Shown in pieces: positions 25,359 to 38,056 of a stretch of DNA of 64,000 nucleotides. Numbering within the stretch: position 1 is the stretch's first letter; each line of letters starts with the position of its first letter. The translations under genes were made by a program, and so were the position numbers. The notes beneath the pieces were generated by a model, which saw only the letters and a program-made list of their open reading frames with translations, was not told where the DNA came from and ran no database searches. Origin of the DNA: Allacma fusca (lineage: Eukaryota > Arthropoda > Collembola > Symphypleona > Sminthuridae); the NCBI GenBank assembly GCA_947179485.1, contig OX359246.1, forward strand, positions 21,018,001 to 21,082,000. The letters are read 5' to 3'.

Positions 25359-27995
25359 TTAAGAATTTTGGAGAATATTAAGGTACAGAGATTTATGGAG
25401 AAAGTTCGGTGGATTTTAAAAATTATTTTCGATCAAAATTTAATTGCTACGAAATCAAAGCTGGTGAGGATTTCCCCCCCCCCCCCAGACGAATGATGCC
25501 ATTTTGTGTTTGACTTTTTATTTATTTGTGAATCGTATGCAAATAATGAGTGGAATGTGAAGCATTTGGTAATCAGACATTATCGCTTGACAATTTCTCC
25601 ATTATCGCTTATCACACCTACTGTATCATGTTATTATAATTTTATTTTCACCCGAAGCCCAAATTACTTGGAAATACTTTTCTCGGGAAATATCTAAATA
25701 ATTTTCGTAACCATTGCTACATACATTGAAGGATCACAAGTCCGGATTGATTTTTGAATTGAGTACATATTACAAAGCCTACGTACAGTCTGAGCTCAAT
25801 CATTAAATTCCTCTAAATAGATTAAGTACATGAAAAAATCAAGTATTACCAATAAATTAAAATGTTATCTCTGGGGATAATGGCCTTGAGACAGGAACCA
25901 CCAGGAAGTCCCCGTCACAATGGGGTAGTAAAAAGAAACTGGGAATTGTGGCTCTGCTCTGTCAGATCCTTGATCTTTGTAATGTTATGTGGCAAATTCA
26001 ACTCCCATCATCCCATACAATAATAATAACATTCTCACAAAAACCCCTATATTTTCCCGAGCCTGGCTGGCAAGGAGTCAGGAGGAGAGCTAATTAATGT
26101 CAGTGTTGGAGCTGTCTTCATCTACCTACATTCCCTCTGTACAATTGGCATATGAACAACGTGGGTCTCTTATTGCTGGAGACTTACACCACGCATCTCA
26201 TCATCATCATGATTACCCCCATTTCGCATTTTTAATTAAATTAAGTGACACAGACCCACTGATACTTGCCACAGATAATTACTGACGTTACGAAAGCCAT
26301 CCACGTACACATACATACTTCCACAGCTTTCATATGTAGATACATAAATATTATCATAACACATACACCCACATTTTATCTACACACACTTTATGCAATA
26401 TTAACTCTGTCCATAAGGCACTTTGACTCCCATAGTAAACCATTGTTCTTATTACAGGAGCAAAAACTTCCATTACGGTCTACGGAATTGGTCCCCATAT
26501 TTCTGCCCGTATTTAGGTTTGAACGACTTATACACCCTGAGTTTTTTTTGGGGCATATCCGAACAAATTTGTGAACTTGGACAACAGTTCACTCTCCATG
26601 TAACACAGTTGCCCTTATACTGTAAGGTACTTATTTCAGTTCAGGATTTACAATTAACAACTGTTTATTTTTAGCAAGGTTAATTTCTCCTTAAAATAAA
26701 AATGTCGTCACTAAATAGTCTGTAAAATAATTTAATAAAAAATGAGTCAGTGCAATTCCAGTTTTTTAATATCATTTTAGGCTTTAATTTTTAATATTAC
26801 ACTACTTGATTCATTTTACAGTATCTATTACTGTACATTTTGAATGCGCTTGAATAAATTCACTTACAATTTTGAATGTACGGGATCTATTTCGCTTTTT
26901 TAATTTTGAATGCGCTCTTGGCCAATTTTATGTATCTTCTATTGTGTAATTATCTATCCTTTTTATTCTAATTGAAAATGTATATTCCTACAGCAAATGC
27001 TTATATAGTGTCAATTGATTGAAGATATTTCTCTCAAAACCCCGGCGTATGGATACAAGCCTTGTGAATATGATCCCTGCTGAAGATACTGCCATTTACC
27101 ATATATCAGAATAATTTCTCCCTTCAAAAAAGTCGCTCCTATAGAGTGATCATTCCCATTGCCCGAATTCCACCTGGCAATATAAGCGTGTATGTAAAGG
27201 AGAGGCAGGATTGTGAGAAGTGGGTGGGCCTTATGTGCAAATAGGATGATATTATCAAGAAAGACAGGGTCATTTCCCGCAGAATTAATATGCTAATGTA
27301 ATAAGTAATTGAAGTCATGCTAATTAAAGTAAAAGTGTACTAATGCTACCCCACAGACATACTCCGAGAGGTCGAGGCTGACCTTTAGCATTTCCAAAGC
27401 ATGCTTCCTCCTCATTACCATCCCAGTCCCCATTTATTTTCTCCTTAATATCACCTAATTATGCATATTTCCCGTCCTTCCTCTACAGGTTAATCATGAA
27501 TGGTAATAAGCGCCCTAATATATCACTTCACATTACCACACTACATTATCCGAACGCGTTGATGTCGGAGCCAAAATAATATAACAATAATTCACATATT
27601 ATGCATATACATATGTAGGGATATGCAATGAGAAAAATATATTACCTTATAGTATAGGCAGAGAAAATTTTACCATGGACATATTCATACATATCCCAAC
27701 TTCCATGCTGAATATCCATATGTAATAATTATTATATAGAGACCCAGAAAATGAACACACCGGCCCAGGTACGAAATTCACATTGTCTCCCGGAATGAAA
27801 TGATAATTATTCTAATTCCTGGCATACTAATTATTCCAATTCCATATACCCGAGTGCTAATGTAATTTCAAATGTAAATTACATTATAGAAATTCTCATT
27901 ACAACTAGATATACAGGGCTCTGTCGGTCTATTACGGAAAATCCATCTCTCTCTCTCTCCCTTCATATCCCAGCAATAAGTTTCGGATGGATTTT

Positions 27996-27998
<3 letters not shown>

Positions 27999-28030
<32 letters not shown>
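27999..28030. repeat. (GT)n microsatellite
   Basis: Perfect run of about 16 GT units. Confidence 0.96.
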
Positions 28031-28031
<1 letters not shown>

Positions 28032-30789
28032 TGTGTATGTCCCTGCGTTCCGGAGGACCCAAGTATGTACATACATTTATAGCATGGAAGCAGGGACTTT
28101 ATACATGTTCTCCTCCAGAGCATTGTATACACTTGGGTATATCAGTAGGTGGGAATAAATAGTGTCCGTATGTACATCCATGGGACATGGATCTGTAGGA
28201 AATTCTCCAAATATTTTACCATAAAAGTACACAGAGTAATTAAACAATGGAAGGGATGTCTTGGGCTGAGCGGCAGCGTCTACGTCCTTCTCTCACTCCG
28301 ACTCATTATCGTCACCATCAGATAGCCCCGTCAAGTACTTAAGGCAGAGGCTGCACAAATGGGAAACCCGGTGACGAAAATGGTGAGGACTCTGCAAAGG
28401 TCTGTGAGCTGATGAGCAGAGTCTTATAAATGTAATAAATATACAGAGAGAATTGTAATATATGTACATACGTCCTTGGGATATAAGGCTTGGAGTCGGA
28501 GATGGAAATTTAAATTTTATGCAGGATCGTGTGTAAGTACATAGGGCCTTATGCATATGTGCGAGTCTCTGATGATCTACATGTATTAATGCCAGATAGA
28601 AATAAAAGGCTGGGAATAATAAGACTGGAATGCTCACAGGGAGTTGTTCATCATCCTTTGATAGATGAGTCTTGTAGAGTCTTTATATGATTACGCAATG
28701 GAGAGAGAGAGAGAGAGTGAGGCAAGGAAGGAGTACTCTCCGTCGGCTCTGGAGCACGATGGGAATTACATTATCATAATTAGAGATAAGGGATAAGCAA
28801 AGCCTTAATTAGCATACATGAATATTCCAGCCATGGGTCCCTAAAAACTATAAGATACTACGAGCTAGCTCCCTATAGTGCTCCATCCATACCTGATCTT
28901 CCCAATGGTACGGTCCTTATTCTGACACTATACGTAATTATGTAAGTGTGCGTACATGTCTATGGATATTTAAGCTGGAAATACAGCCCTGCTTATATTG
29001 CTATAATTATATATGTAGATACATACATGTACAAAAACCTAGTATTCCCGAGAAAACAAGCTTACTCATCATCATCAGCTCCTCTTCATCAGCATGCTCT
29101 CATATGCATGTGAGTCCTGTATACAGTGGACTCTTGTCATCAAATAGTTCTCTGTAGGAAGATTCTGTGTGTCTCCACATGGCAAGGATAAAACATTTTC
29201 TAACTTTCCCCACTAATGCAACGCTAAATTTTTCTCTTCGGAAAATTTAGTAGGAGTAAGTAATTTTAAGGGGTACTCCTTGTATAGAGAGAGTGTTCGT
29301 TGCATGAACACTGTGGTTATTTATAGTGTCTCCTATTTCTTCTCAAATCTTCCCAAACCATGGGATTTTTTATCTCCTTCGAACCATACAGACCAATAGT
29401 GAATTTTCAGGGATTTAGTTCCTCTGAAAAAAAAAAACTTTATATAGTAAAAGTCTCGGAGTATTTGATATTTAAGTTTGGATATTTTCTGGAGAATGTT
29501 CTAGAGGATGTTCTGGAGTATGTGATCATATGCTGTATTGGTACTTACAAGACTCTGGGTATGATTGTATTAACTAAATGGGGATTGTGATGCAATGGCC
29601 ATAAGATTTTTTTCTCAAAGGTTCCCCAAATGAAGAAATCACATTTTTTTTACTGGAGTTTTGATTACTCATTGCAGGCTTTGAATTTTTGTTTGAGTGT
29701 GTGAGGATGCCTTCAATACAGGATCCCATCACTTTGACACTGATGACCATGCATTTTTCTTTGATGGTTTTTACAGTCAATAAGTGTCTTATTATAATTT
29801 ATTTCATGTGTATATTAATTGTATGTTAGACGTCGTATGGGGAGTTAAGCCTGTATTTTTGTATTGTTTACAAATCCATTGGATTTGCTTACCAGGTGTC
29901 GGCGTATGATTTCCTATGGATGTGTTCTTGGATTTTATGTATCTACATATGTATGTATGTGTATGTATACGTGTGCTGATGGGAGGGTTAGCATGGGGAT
30001 ACATATGACTTGTCGGAGGATAATGAGAAAAGATGCAAGACAGAGGAGAACAATATGTCTGTCATGTATCTTGTCAGAGCGGAGTGCTCAAGTTTGCTCT
30101 GTCCAGTTTGACTGCACATTATAATTTAATTTGAGCCATAAAAGGTATTTGGGATGAAATTCACGAAGAGGAAAAAGCTATGTGTTTGGGAGCCCATGGG
30201 TAGATATAAAGTCTGAAAGATAAATAGTGCGAGTCTTATGACCGGTATTTTGTTAGTGTTTTTGTTCCCATGTGAAATCAGGTGGTTAGACATAAATATA
30301 CATATATTTAGACATAGTACATGGTTGAGGTCCAGGTTGTGGGAAAAACAATTGGAAGGAATTAAATACCAATCAATTAGAACCATTGACACCTCACAGT
30401 CCACTTGACATATGTGCATTGTGGGCTGCTCTCAAAAAGGAATTGCAATTGGAATAATGAGCATTCATTAACGAAGATACTGATTACTGGATGGGTATGT
30501 GTAATGGTCTGCTTACACACACAAAAAAATACACTGGGTCCACTGGCAATAGATCGGCCGTAAAAATGTATTAATATGGCTCCTTGACTCCGAGGGATGC
30601 CATTTGTCAAAGTCAGGGAATATGCAAAGACCATAAGTAAAAGTGAAGGCGATAAATTAAATTGTGCATAAATATTAACACACGAGGCACTGCCAAGACC
30701 CAGGGACCAATGAGCGGCTCTCTTTTAGTTTACATACAAAATCGCACGTATGTAATAGTTATGGGATTAGTAATTCCCTAATAATTGTC

Positions 30790-30808
30790 TGTGTGTGTGT
30801 GTGTGTGT
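30790..30808. repeat. (TG)n microsatellite, short
   Basis: About nine perfect dinucleotides. Confidence 0.9.
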
Positions 30809-32604
30809 ACGAGGATGCACAATAAATATGTAATTTCATGGAAGGAAATTACTATCCAATGAGCATGATTTTGAAAATATATTGATTAATTACTTGCCAT
30901 GGTGTTCTACGTGAGGGTTCCTGGATTTGGAGGGGATTTGAACAATATTTTGAGAATGGATTAAATATTCTAAGGCTAAATCGTTGAGGTTAATTTCAAG
31001 TCTGAGAAAGAATTTTACTCTCAGCAAGAGACACAGGTGTAATCATTAGCCCCAAATGAAATCTCATATTCTCCTCCTGGTAATTAATAAGGAGATAGGC
31101 ATTTAATAAAATGCTGACAAGCACGAGGATGAGCACTTGTGAGAGAATCTCTCTCAAGAGAAGCCATGCTCCTTGTTTTCCTGTACAGCCCAGCCAACAC
31201 TCCCTATGTTAGAATTAGGGGCGGTTATGTGCATGTATTATGCATGTACAGTTCACTCTTTTTATAAGGGCTCCCAATAATGGCCGTGTGAGAAATCCGA
31301 CTCATACAAAACTGGATGTTTCTTTTACAAAATTAACATTGGGGTAAATGGGGAAGCTTCAAAATATTTTTTCTCTTGGGGAGAATATATGCGTCAATAA
31401 AAAGATACTTTATAAAGGGAGTATCCTGTACATATATTTATTATGCATATATTCTCATTATACCAATGTGTACTAACATGTGGTATGAACCGAAACGCCT
31501 ACAACAAGAATAGCAGTCTAAAAAATGGGTTAAGAAATTCTAAGAAATAATAAAAGGCCAAATAAAATACTGTGTCCTCGCAGTGTGAAAGCTCCTAAAA
31601 CGTGCATTTTCCCTGTAGGACTTAAACTTGCTTTGGCCTATACCTCAGTTAAGCTTTACTTCTAAAAGGAGTATATTTTGTGAGAAAAAACGTTGCTCGT
31701 TGTTGGGATGCTATTGTAGGGAGAGTTGACTGCATTCCACGTAGCAGAGATGATGTGTTGCTCCTGAGTCCTGAGCTACAGGGAATATTAAAATGAGCAT
31801 CTCTATAATGGCGTGGCTAATTACATCCAAAGTTTCTCATTCATTTCGATTAAGATTTTTAATGGATTTGAGTACCTCCGTTCCTGCTAAGTATGGAGAT
31901 GAGTATTTCTCAACTTGCTCCTTTAATTTTCCACGTGGCCTACAGAGAATTTCACCATTTTACAAATTCCTCCAACTCTGTATACAAATACGGATATGTA
32001 GGCACAACATTTATACCTCCAGTCACATTGACACTCAACGTCACATTACATTCCGTGTATATGTGTAGCGCTGGGTGAATACAAATACTTGAACAAATTA
32101 TACTTTCCAGCTTTACTATATGTTACCTTATCTGCGGAAGAGTTCGTACCTGGTGATGAAATGTTTATATTTTGTTGCTAGATATTTTTGGTATCTTGTA
32201 CTCGTTTTCGCAAAAAGCACAAGAATAATAAATAGTAAAAGTAAGACTTAGTCTAAGAGTAATAAAACTAGTGACAAGTGATAAGTCTACTAAGGGTTAT
32301 AATGAAACCAATCCGTGACGAAAAAATGACATCATCCACCTGCAAATAATTGTTAAAACTGCTTCTACAGAGCAAAACATTCGACAAAACCTAACGAAAA
32401 ACAAATCAATTCAGTACACTAAGTAAACACTCCCTGATCTAGCACATACATACAGATAAAGAAAGGTCTGTATATTCATAAACTAAAAATCGTCGCTTCG
32501 CAATGATTTTCCACGACCCATAATGGAATAAATGCACCGCAGTAGTAGTAACAATAGTGATCATTCTTCACCTGAACTAGAGCTTCCAATGTGTTCAACA
32601 TTTT

Positions 32605-32815
32605 TGTTCCGTAGGAAATTCCGTTCCGTTCCGAAACCTACAGAAAATATTGTTCCCGGTTCCTTTCCGATTTTAGGGACATCGGAATATTTTAACTGAA
32701 ATCAGTCGTAACAAACAAGTAAATTTTTGTTTCCGTCACAGTTTGTGTTCCGTTCCGGATTATGCTAGTTTTTCTGTTCCGAACCAGGTCCTTTCCGAAG
32801 CATCCCGGAATTTTT
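32605..32815. repeat. TTCCG-rich degenerate repeat block
   Basis: TTCCG and CCGTTCCG words recur about ten times in 210 bp (for example 32619-32634, 32660-32690, 32745-32760, 32775-32815), separated by unique sequence. The cluster stands out from all neighbouring DNA. It resembles the subterminal repeats of some DNA transposons, but I found no convincing terminal inverted repeats or transposase here, so the assignment stays open. Confidence 0.5.
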
Positions 32816-35102
32816 AACTACATGAACATGAAATGCAATTATACTACCTGTAATATTTCTACAACTATAATAATGTACAAGTTTGGTATTTGATTATAAA
32901 CAATTTCTATTCTGTATTTTAAAATACGGATTTTAGGATAATTATGATTTTTTTATAATTATGGAACGACTATGAATAATTGAAATTACGAGCTTTACTA
33001 CTTAGAACCACACATTTTCTTTGCAATTGCATTTTTTCAACAGCAAGTCTTCGATTTTGCGTTAAGCCAAGCCTTAAGGCAAATAAAATTAGCTATGCTT
33101 CCGTTAATTTGTATGGAAATCGGTATTCACATTATATATCTGCAGTTTCGCGAAGATTTATGCAAATTAAATCGATAACTTTATCCATCCAACACCGTTA
33201 TCAAATAAAGCATGCTTACAGGTCAGACCGATAAAAAACATGTTTCCATTTTTGTTGAACGACGGCGCGACACTTCTGAAACGACAACGCGATCGGTACA
33301 ACACAAAAGTATTAAAAATAGTCAGCTTTAAAACGGAAATACAAATGACCGAATTTCACGATTACTACATTATTTCTTATTATGACAAGACAAAAGTTAT
33401 CAAGCCTCTCAAACCATAATTATAGTATTATTTGAGCTTATATATTGTAGCCGAGCATGTTGTATGCTGTAATAGATTCCTTCATCTCCCAAGTCCTCAT
33501 GCCCAGATCTCCCGAATATGTGTCACTCCGTCAATTGACCAAGAACTGTTCCGTCATATTGCATGATGATCTTGCCTTCCTCTTTCTAGAAATCCTTTCA
33601 TAGTATTTGTTAATTTACGTAAGGACTACCATGAAATACAAAGTGTTGCCTGTAAATCAAGCAGGCTAAAAGTTATTTTAATTCAAAAATGAAAACGGTT
33701 GGATATTCTTTGAATTTTGCAAATTTAACGTTTTAAACTAACGTTATTCATAGTGTACACATCAAAGCTATCTATAAGTAATCGAAACATAATTTTGGAC
33801 AATTACATTTTTTCCGCGTTATGTGTGCATAATGTGGTGATTGTTTACAGAAGCCAGTACAAAGATCATATATAGTATGGTTGATATAGCGTGAGCTTAA
33901 TAGTGAGGTTAATCTTTATAATAATTAACTTATAGGTTAGATTAAATAAATTATTCACAACATGTATACATTTGCGTTTTTACTTACCATCTCAGCATAC
34001 AGTGCCTCAACGGAAAAACGTTTCACTCCAGAGTGTCCAATTTATCCGTCGACTTCACTGGCAGAGACAATGCGGGTTTTAATTGATTAAGTTTGAGTAC
34101 AGGCTTTATCTAGTCAAGAATTAGTCTGTCATCGATGTGCCCCAATTCAATTGTAACGAGGAAATAATCAGTTGTTCAATTCCAGGAACTATAAAAGAAT
34201 TGCAACTTATTAAATATTAAAGAACCAACCAAACATTGCCGCGTTTTGAGATCCGATCTTCATCAAGCATTTTATTTTTGTGCATGTGTGGGCATTTCTA
34301 TTATATTATTCTTGGATGTAAATAAACACAGATCTAACGTTACCATTGGAACTCAAGAAGTGGTTTAGGCTATTTTTGTTATGGTTGAACATGTAGCTAG
34401 AAGAAGTCCATCGACACTAACATCAAGTGCAATAACTAAATTCGGTAAACGAAATTTTACAATTTTAAAAACGTTTTTGAGCATACACTTACATATCCCT
34501 CCACCATAGTGGAGACTTTTGACCTGCATGATGCTGTCAGTAGTGTTACTTCTGGTCAGGTTTTTGTTAATATTTGGTTTTTTTGCTGTTTCCAGTGATG
34601 ATATTGTCATTTTTATGAATATTTTTATTGCTATTTTTTTCTGTAATATACTTTCCTTAACAAAGGCATGGAGTAAAATCATTTTTTTTGCTTACAAATT
34701 ATAACACCATAACCGAAATAAAGTAACGCGCCATAAAAATTCAAATCTACACTACTAACATCATCTGGCCAATGGAGAGGTTCTGACAAAAAACATGAGA
34801 CTTCAAAAACCTGGAATCTGGACAGAAAGTGTACACATCTAAAAGAAATGTACAACAAATGGAATACGCGCCATAACAAACAAGCACAAAACTGCAAATG
34901 TGGACACAGCGTAGATGTCTTTCATGTTATGATCGACTGCATCATATACGTTACTGTGTATTTCTAACGCGTATCAGAGTGAGTACGAGTACGTTCAAAG
35001 TACTAAAACCAAAGCACGAGTACGAGTTTGGGACGTAAATTCAAAAGGTATTGAACCCGTACTTGGATTTATACGCGATACTCGAGTAATTTCCCCCCGA
35101 TA

Positions 35103-35280
35103 ATAATCGTTAATTGTAATTTAAATTGGAAGTTTATCAAAACGTAATTTGTAATTGCAATCATATATCAAAATTCATCAAAAAGTAATTTATAATTGTA
35201 ATCGTAACTGAAACTTTACTGAGAAGTAATTTGTAATTGTAATCGTAAATGAAAATTTAGCAGAAAGTATTTTTTAATCT
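35103..35280. repeat. 41-bp tandem repeat, about 4.3 copies
   Basis: Units beginning GTAATTTGTAATTG start at 35144, 35185, 35226 and (partial) 35267, exactly 41 bp apart. A weaker copy precedes at 35103. Most copies read GTAATTTRTAATTGYAATC at their left end. Confidence 0.85.
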
Positions 35281-35887
35281 AGCTATAATCGAGCTATTAT
35301 TCCGGTAATTGATACTCGAGTACGAGTTCAAGTACGGGTCGGTCGGTATAAACGTTTCATACTTGTAAGTATGGTCCAAGCTCGGTAAACAATTACGAAA
35401 TATAATACCGTCCTCCGAGTAAAGGATTTTCTACTCGTACTTGAAGACAAAAGTCCGGGTCAAGCGGGAATTTGACCCGACATTTTGAGTAAGGTATGGA
35501 TAACTACTCGCCCCGTGAGGAGCTATATTCCGAATGCATTTATATATTTGATAGAAGCAAAATAAATCTGGTTTTTAGACTCCACTTGCGTCTTATCATA
35601 ATATTCTTCAAGTAAAGTTATGCAATCCGATTAAAGTTAATCATTGAAAACTATAGGACGATAATTACATAATTTTTTGGTGGAGAATTATTTTCTTGAA
35701 ACAAGCATTCTCACACATTTCATAAATATGTTCTGCTACATGTTTGACAATGTTACACTGTCCTTTTTGCGTGTGCATATTTTTACCGCGTCCTTTTTTT
35801 CGTGTTTTCTAATTTATGCCATTACATTTTATGTCGTGCACACATTTTACTTGTGTCCAGTTTTCCAATTATCTTGCGTAATTGTAC

Positions 35888-35972
35888 ATATCGTCGCTGA
35901 AGAGGCAAAATGGTATACGTGTGCATGTTTTTGTGTAGCACTTACACCATTTTGCTTCTTCAACGACGATAT
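35888..35972. repeat. long imperfect hairpin, miRNA-precursor-sized
   Basis: Arms 35888-35921 and 35939-35972 are inverted copies, 34 nt each with four mismatches, separated by 17 nt. On the minus strand two of the four mismatches become G-U pairs, giving a slightly better fold. The 85-nt span with a continuous 34-bp stem is of pre-miRNA size, but a short palindromic transposon remnant would look the same. No expression evidence can be read from the sequence. Confidence 0.55.
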
Positions 35973-37265
35973 AACCCGTCAACTATGAGCTTCCTTTTAA
36001 TTGCCATTCGAGTTTATTTTGCGGTTATAAGTATCACATTCATATGTTACCTTTAGGCTGGCTGATTTATGAACAGTTCACTTGATCAAATCATTAAAAT
36101 ACCCATAATAAATCCATAGGATATTTTGTTATTTTACGAAACTTTGCACCTCAATCCATGCAAAAGCTGTAGGCACAACCGCCCAATATGTACAATACCT
36201 GGATGCATTAGGTATTTGCATACACAAAGAATCGATGCAGGTCAATCATGTGCATACCTACGGAATTAAAAATACAAGGTGCATATTAGGATATATATTC
36301 CTGGACTGTTTACATTTACACAAAGTATGGAAAATGAACAAAGTCAAATATGTTTACTTGAAAACAAGGTTAGCATCAAGCTGTAATTAATCGTACATAG
36401 CGCATTTTACAGTGAGCCTTTAGTAACCTCAAAGCATCAGGTCCTACAAGTGCAGCAATTTCAGATTATATGGTCTTTATTTCGCTCTTTACGAAACTAG
36501 CTCACTTTCTCCATAATAGCTTCCCTCCAACTTACTCATTCTCTCTTTCTTATAATTTTGATCTCCGAAGGAGAAAAATTATACAGTCATGCTCAACGAC
36601 ACTGTCTCAAAATATTTTTGCCACCATAGAGAAAATACACTTATAAGATCGTTTTTTATAGCGATTGTGCACATTACACCATTCCTCCTGCCAACTTTAT
36701 TTTTCACACTCAAATTAAGCCCCCAATGAGCCCAATCACAATTACTGCTGACATTACGTGTAAAACAGTCCCCTGTAAAAACGCCCATGAAAGCAGAAAA
36801 AATTTAGAGATAAAAAATCCCACCATAAGAAAAAATATTATTCGAGTTTCTAATTGACACTGTTTAAAAATGTAGACACTAATAAAGAAAATGCTCTCAT
36901 ATTTAAGGACCTCCCTTATAGCAAAACCAATAAATACTCTATATATAAGAAATACGCCAAGCATTAACATGCAGTATTTTTAATTTAGTGCTGGAAATAT
37001 GACAAGCCTTGAAACTATATACACAGATCTCTTGATATTTTCTCACCATATATACATAGCTCCAAGCCAATAATAGGAAGGACATAATATTAAAAACGAT
37101 GTTGGCATGGTGTCTGGATTTTCCAAGGAGCCCCCAAACCACCAGAACTCATGTTGCGGAGGCTGTTTTGATGGAAAAAGTTGATTTTCAATGGCTGCTA
37201 ATGTGGAAGATCTGATGTGCAGGGAGAAAGTAATAATAATAGTAGGGAGATAGGGACGTCGAGTA

Positions 37266-37306
37266 AGAGAGAGAGAGAGAGAGGGAGTGAGAGAGAGAGA
37301 GAGAGA
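37266..37306. repeat. (GA)n microsatellite, interrupted
   Basis: GA run broken once by GGGAGT. Confidence 0.93.
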
Positions 37307-38007
37307 AAACGAGGCAAGACGAAATAACGTGTGGAGAGATGTGACTGTTAACTTACTTTCACATGGTTTTTATTATGTCCTGACTCATAATAATGTAAAG
37401 GGAAAAGACTGAGCTTCATTATAAGGAACACTTTCCTCTCCACACACTAATATTTGCTTGAGAATCTACGATATTTATGTAGAAATGGTGCTTCACAGCT
37501 AAGCCCCACAAGTGTATTCATATATGTACGCACAGGAGACCAGGAGTGTCGTCTGTAGTACAATTGTTGCTCTCCATTTTCTCCTATAATAATTGTATAT
37601 TTTCCTGTGTTACACCTATCAAATCATATGTATACATGAAAAATGTACATGTATAAATTCAGGACGCGGACACGCTTGGGAAAGAAGAGCGTTCTTCATG
37701 CGGCTTTCTTCTTGCACCACTCTCCTCAAATATATAAGCCAATGTTCCAGGAGGGGAAAGTATCTGGTCCCATATACATAGATAGATACTCATGTATGTA
37801 ATATATAGTACGAAGATAGTTTAATGATATAAAATGCTAATTAAGCAAGACCGAAAAATTATAGATAGAAATTTCCCCGCATGGACCGGAGGGAAAATGA
37901 AAACTCATTATGCAAATGGAGTTCTTTTGAATAATTCCAGGACGTAATTAAGCAGTAATTTTCAGCCACTTTGATGCGAAATTCCACTTACTTTTGTAGG
38001 CAAGAGA

Positions 38008-38015
38008 GTCTCTCT

Positions 38016-38046
<31 letters not shown>

Positions 38047-38056
38047 CTCTCTCTCC
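38008..38056. repeat. (CT)n microsatellite, interrupted
   Basis: CT run with several single-base interruptions. Confidence 0.93.

Larger units (their letters stand above)
18886..32604. other. non-coding DNA; upstream region of the 18.9 kb exon, then intergenic or intronic
   Basis: The interval 18886 to about 19850 has higher GC than the AT-rich DNA around it and could contain 5' UTR or promoter of the minus-strand gene; I cannot place a start site. From 20 kb to 32.6 kb I see no supported gene. It holds a quasi-palindrome near 22.46 kb, small tandem repeats at 22.9 and 25.3 kb, a C13 run at 25474-25486, GT microsatellites, and homeobox- and Oct-like words (ATGCTAAT, TAATTA) at 27.25-27.5 kb. 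Confidence 0.55.
32816..36000. other. repeat-rich island, possibly transposon-derived
   Basis: Composition changes here, with CG-containing words (ACGACGGCGCGACA near 33262, GTACTCGAG and ACGAGTACGAG words near 34980-35350), a 41-bp tandem array and a strong hairpin. The small frames at 34365-34682 and 34679-34897 (minus) and 35677-35988 (plus) match nothing I recognise. A decayed DNA transposon or a nest of them is the simplest reading, but no transposase motif is visible. Confidence 0.35.

Noticed and set aside
35677-35988. 103-aa plus ORF, Cys/Phe-rich
   Set aside because: Its C-terminal third is the two arms of the 35.9 kb hairpin; composition does not look like protein.
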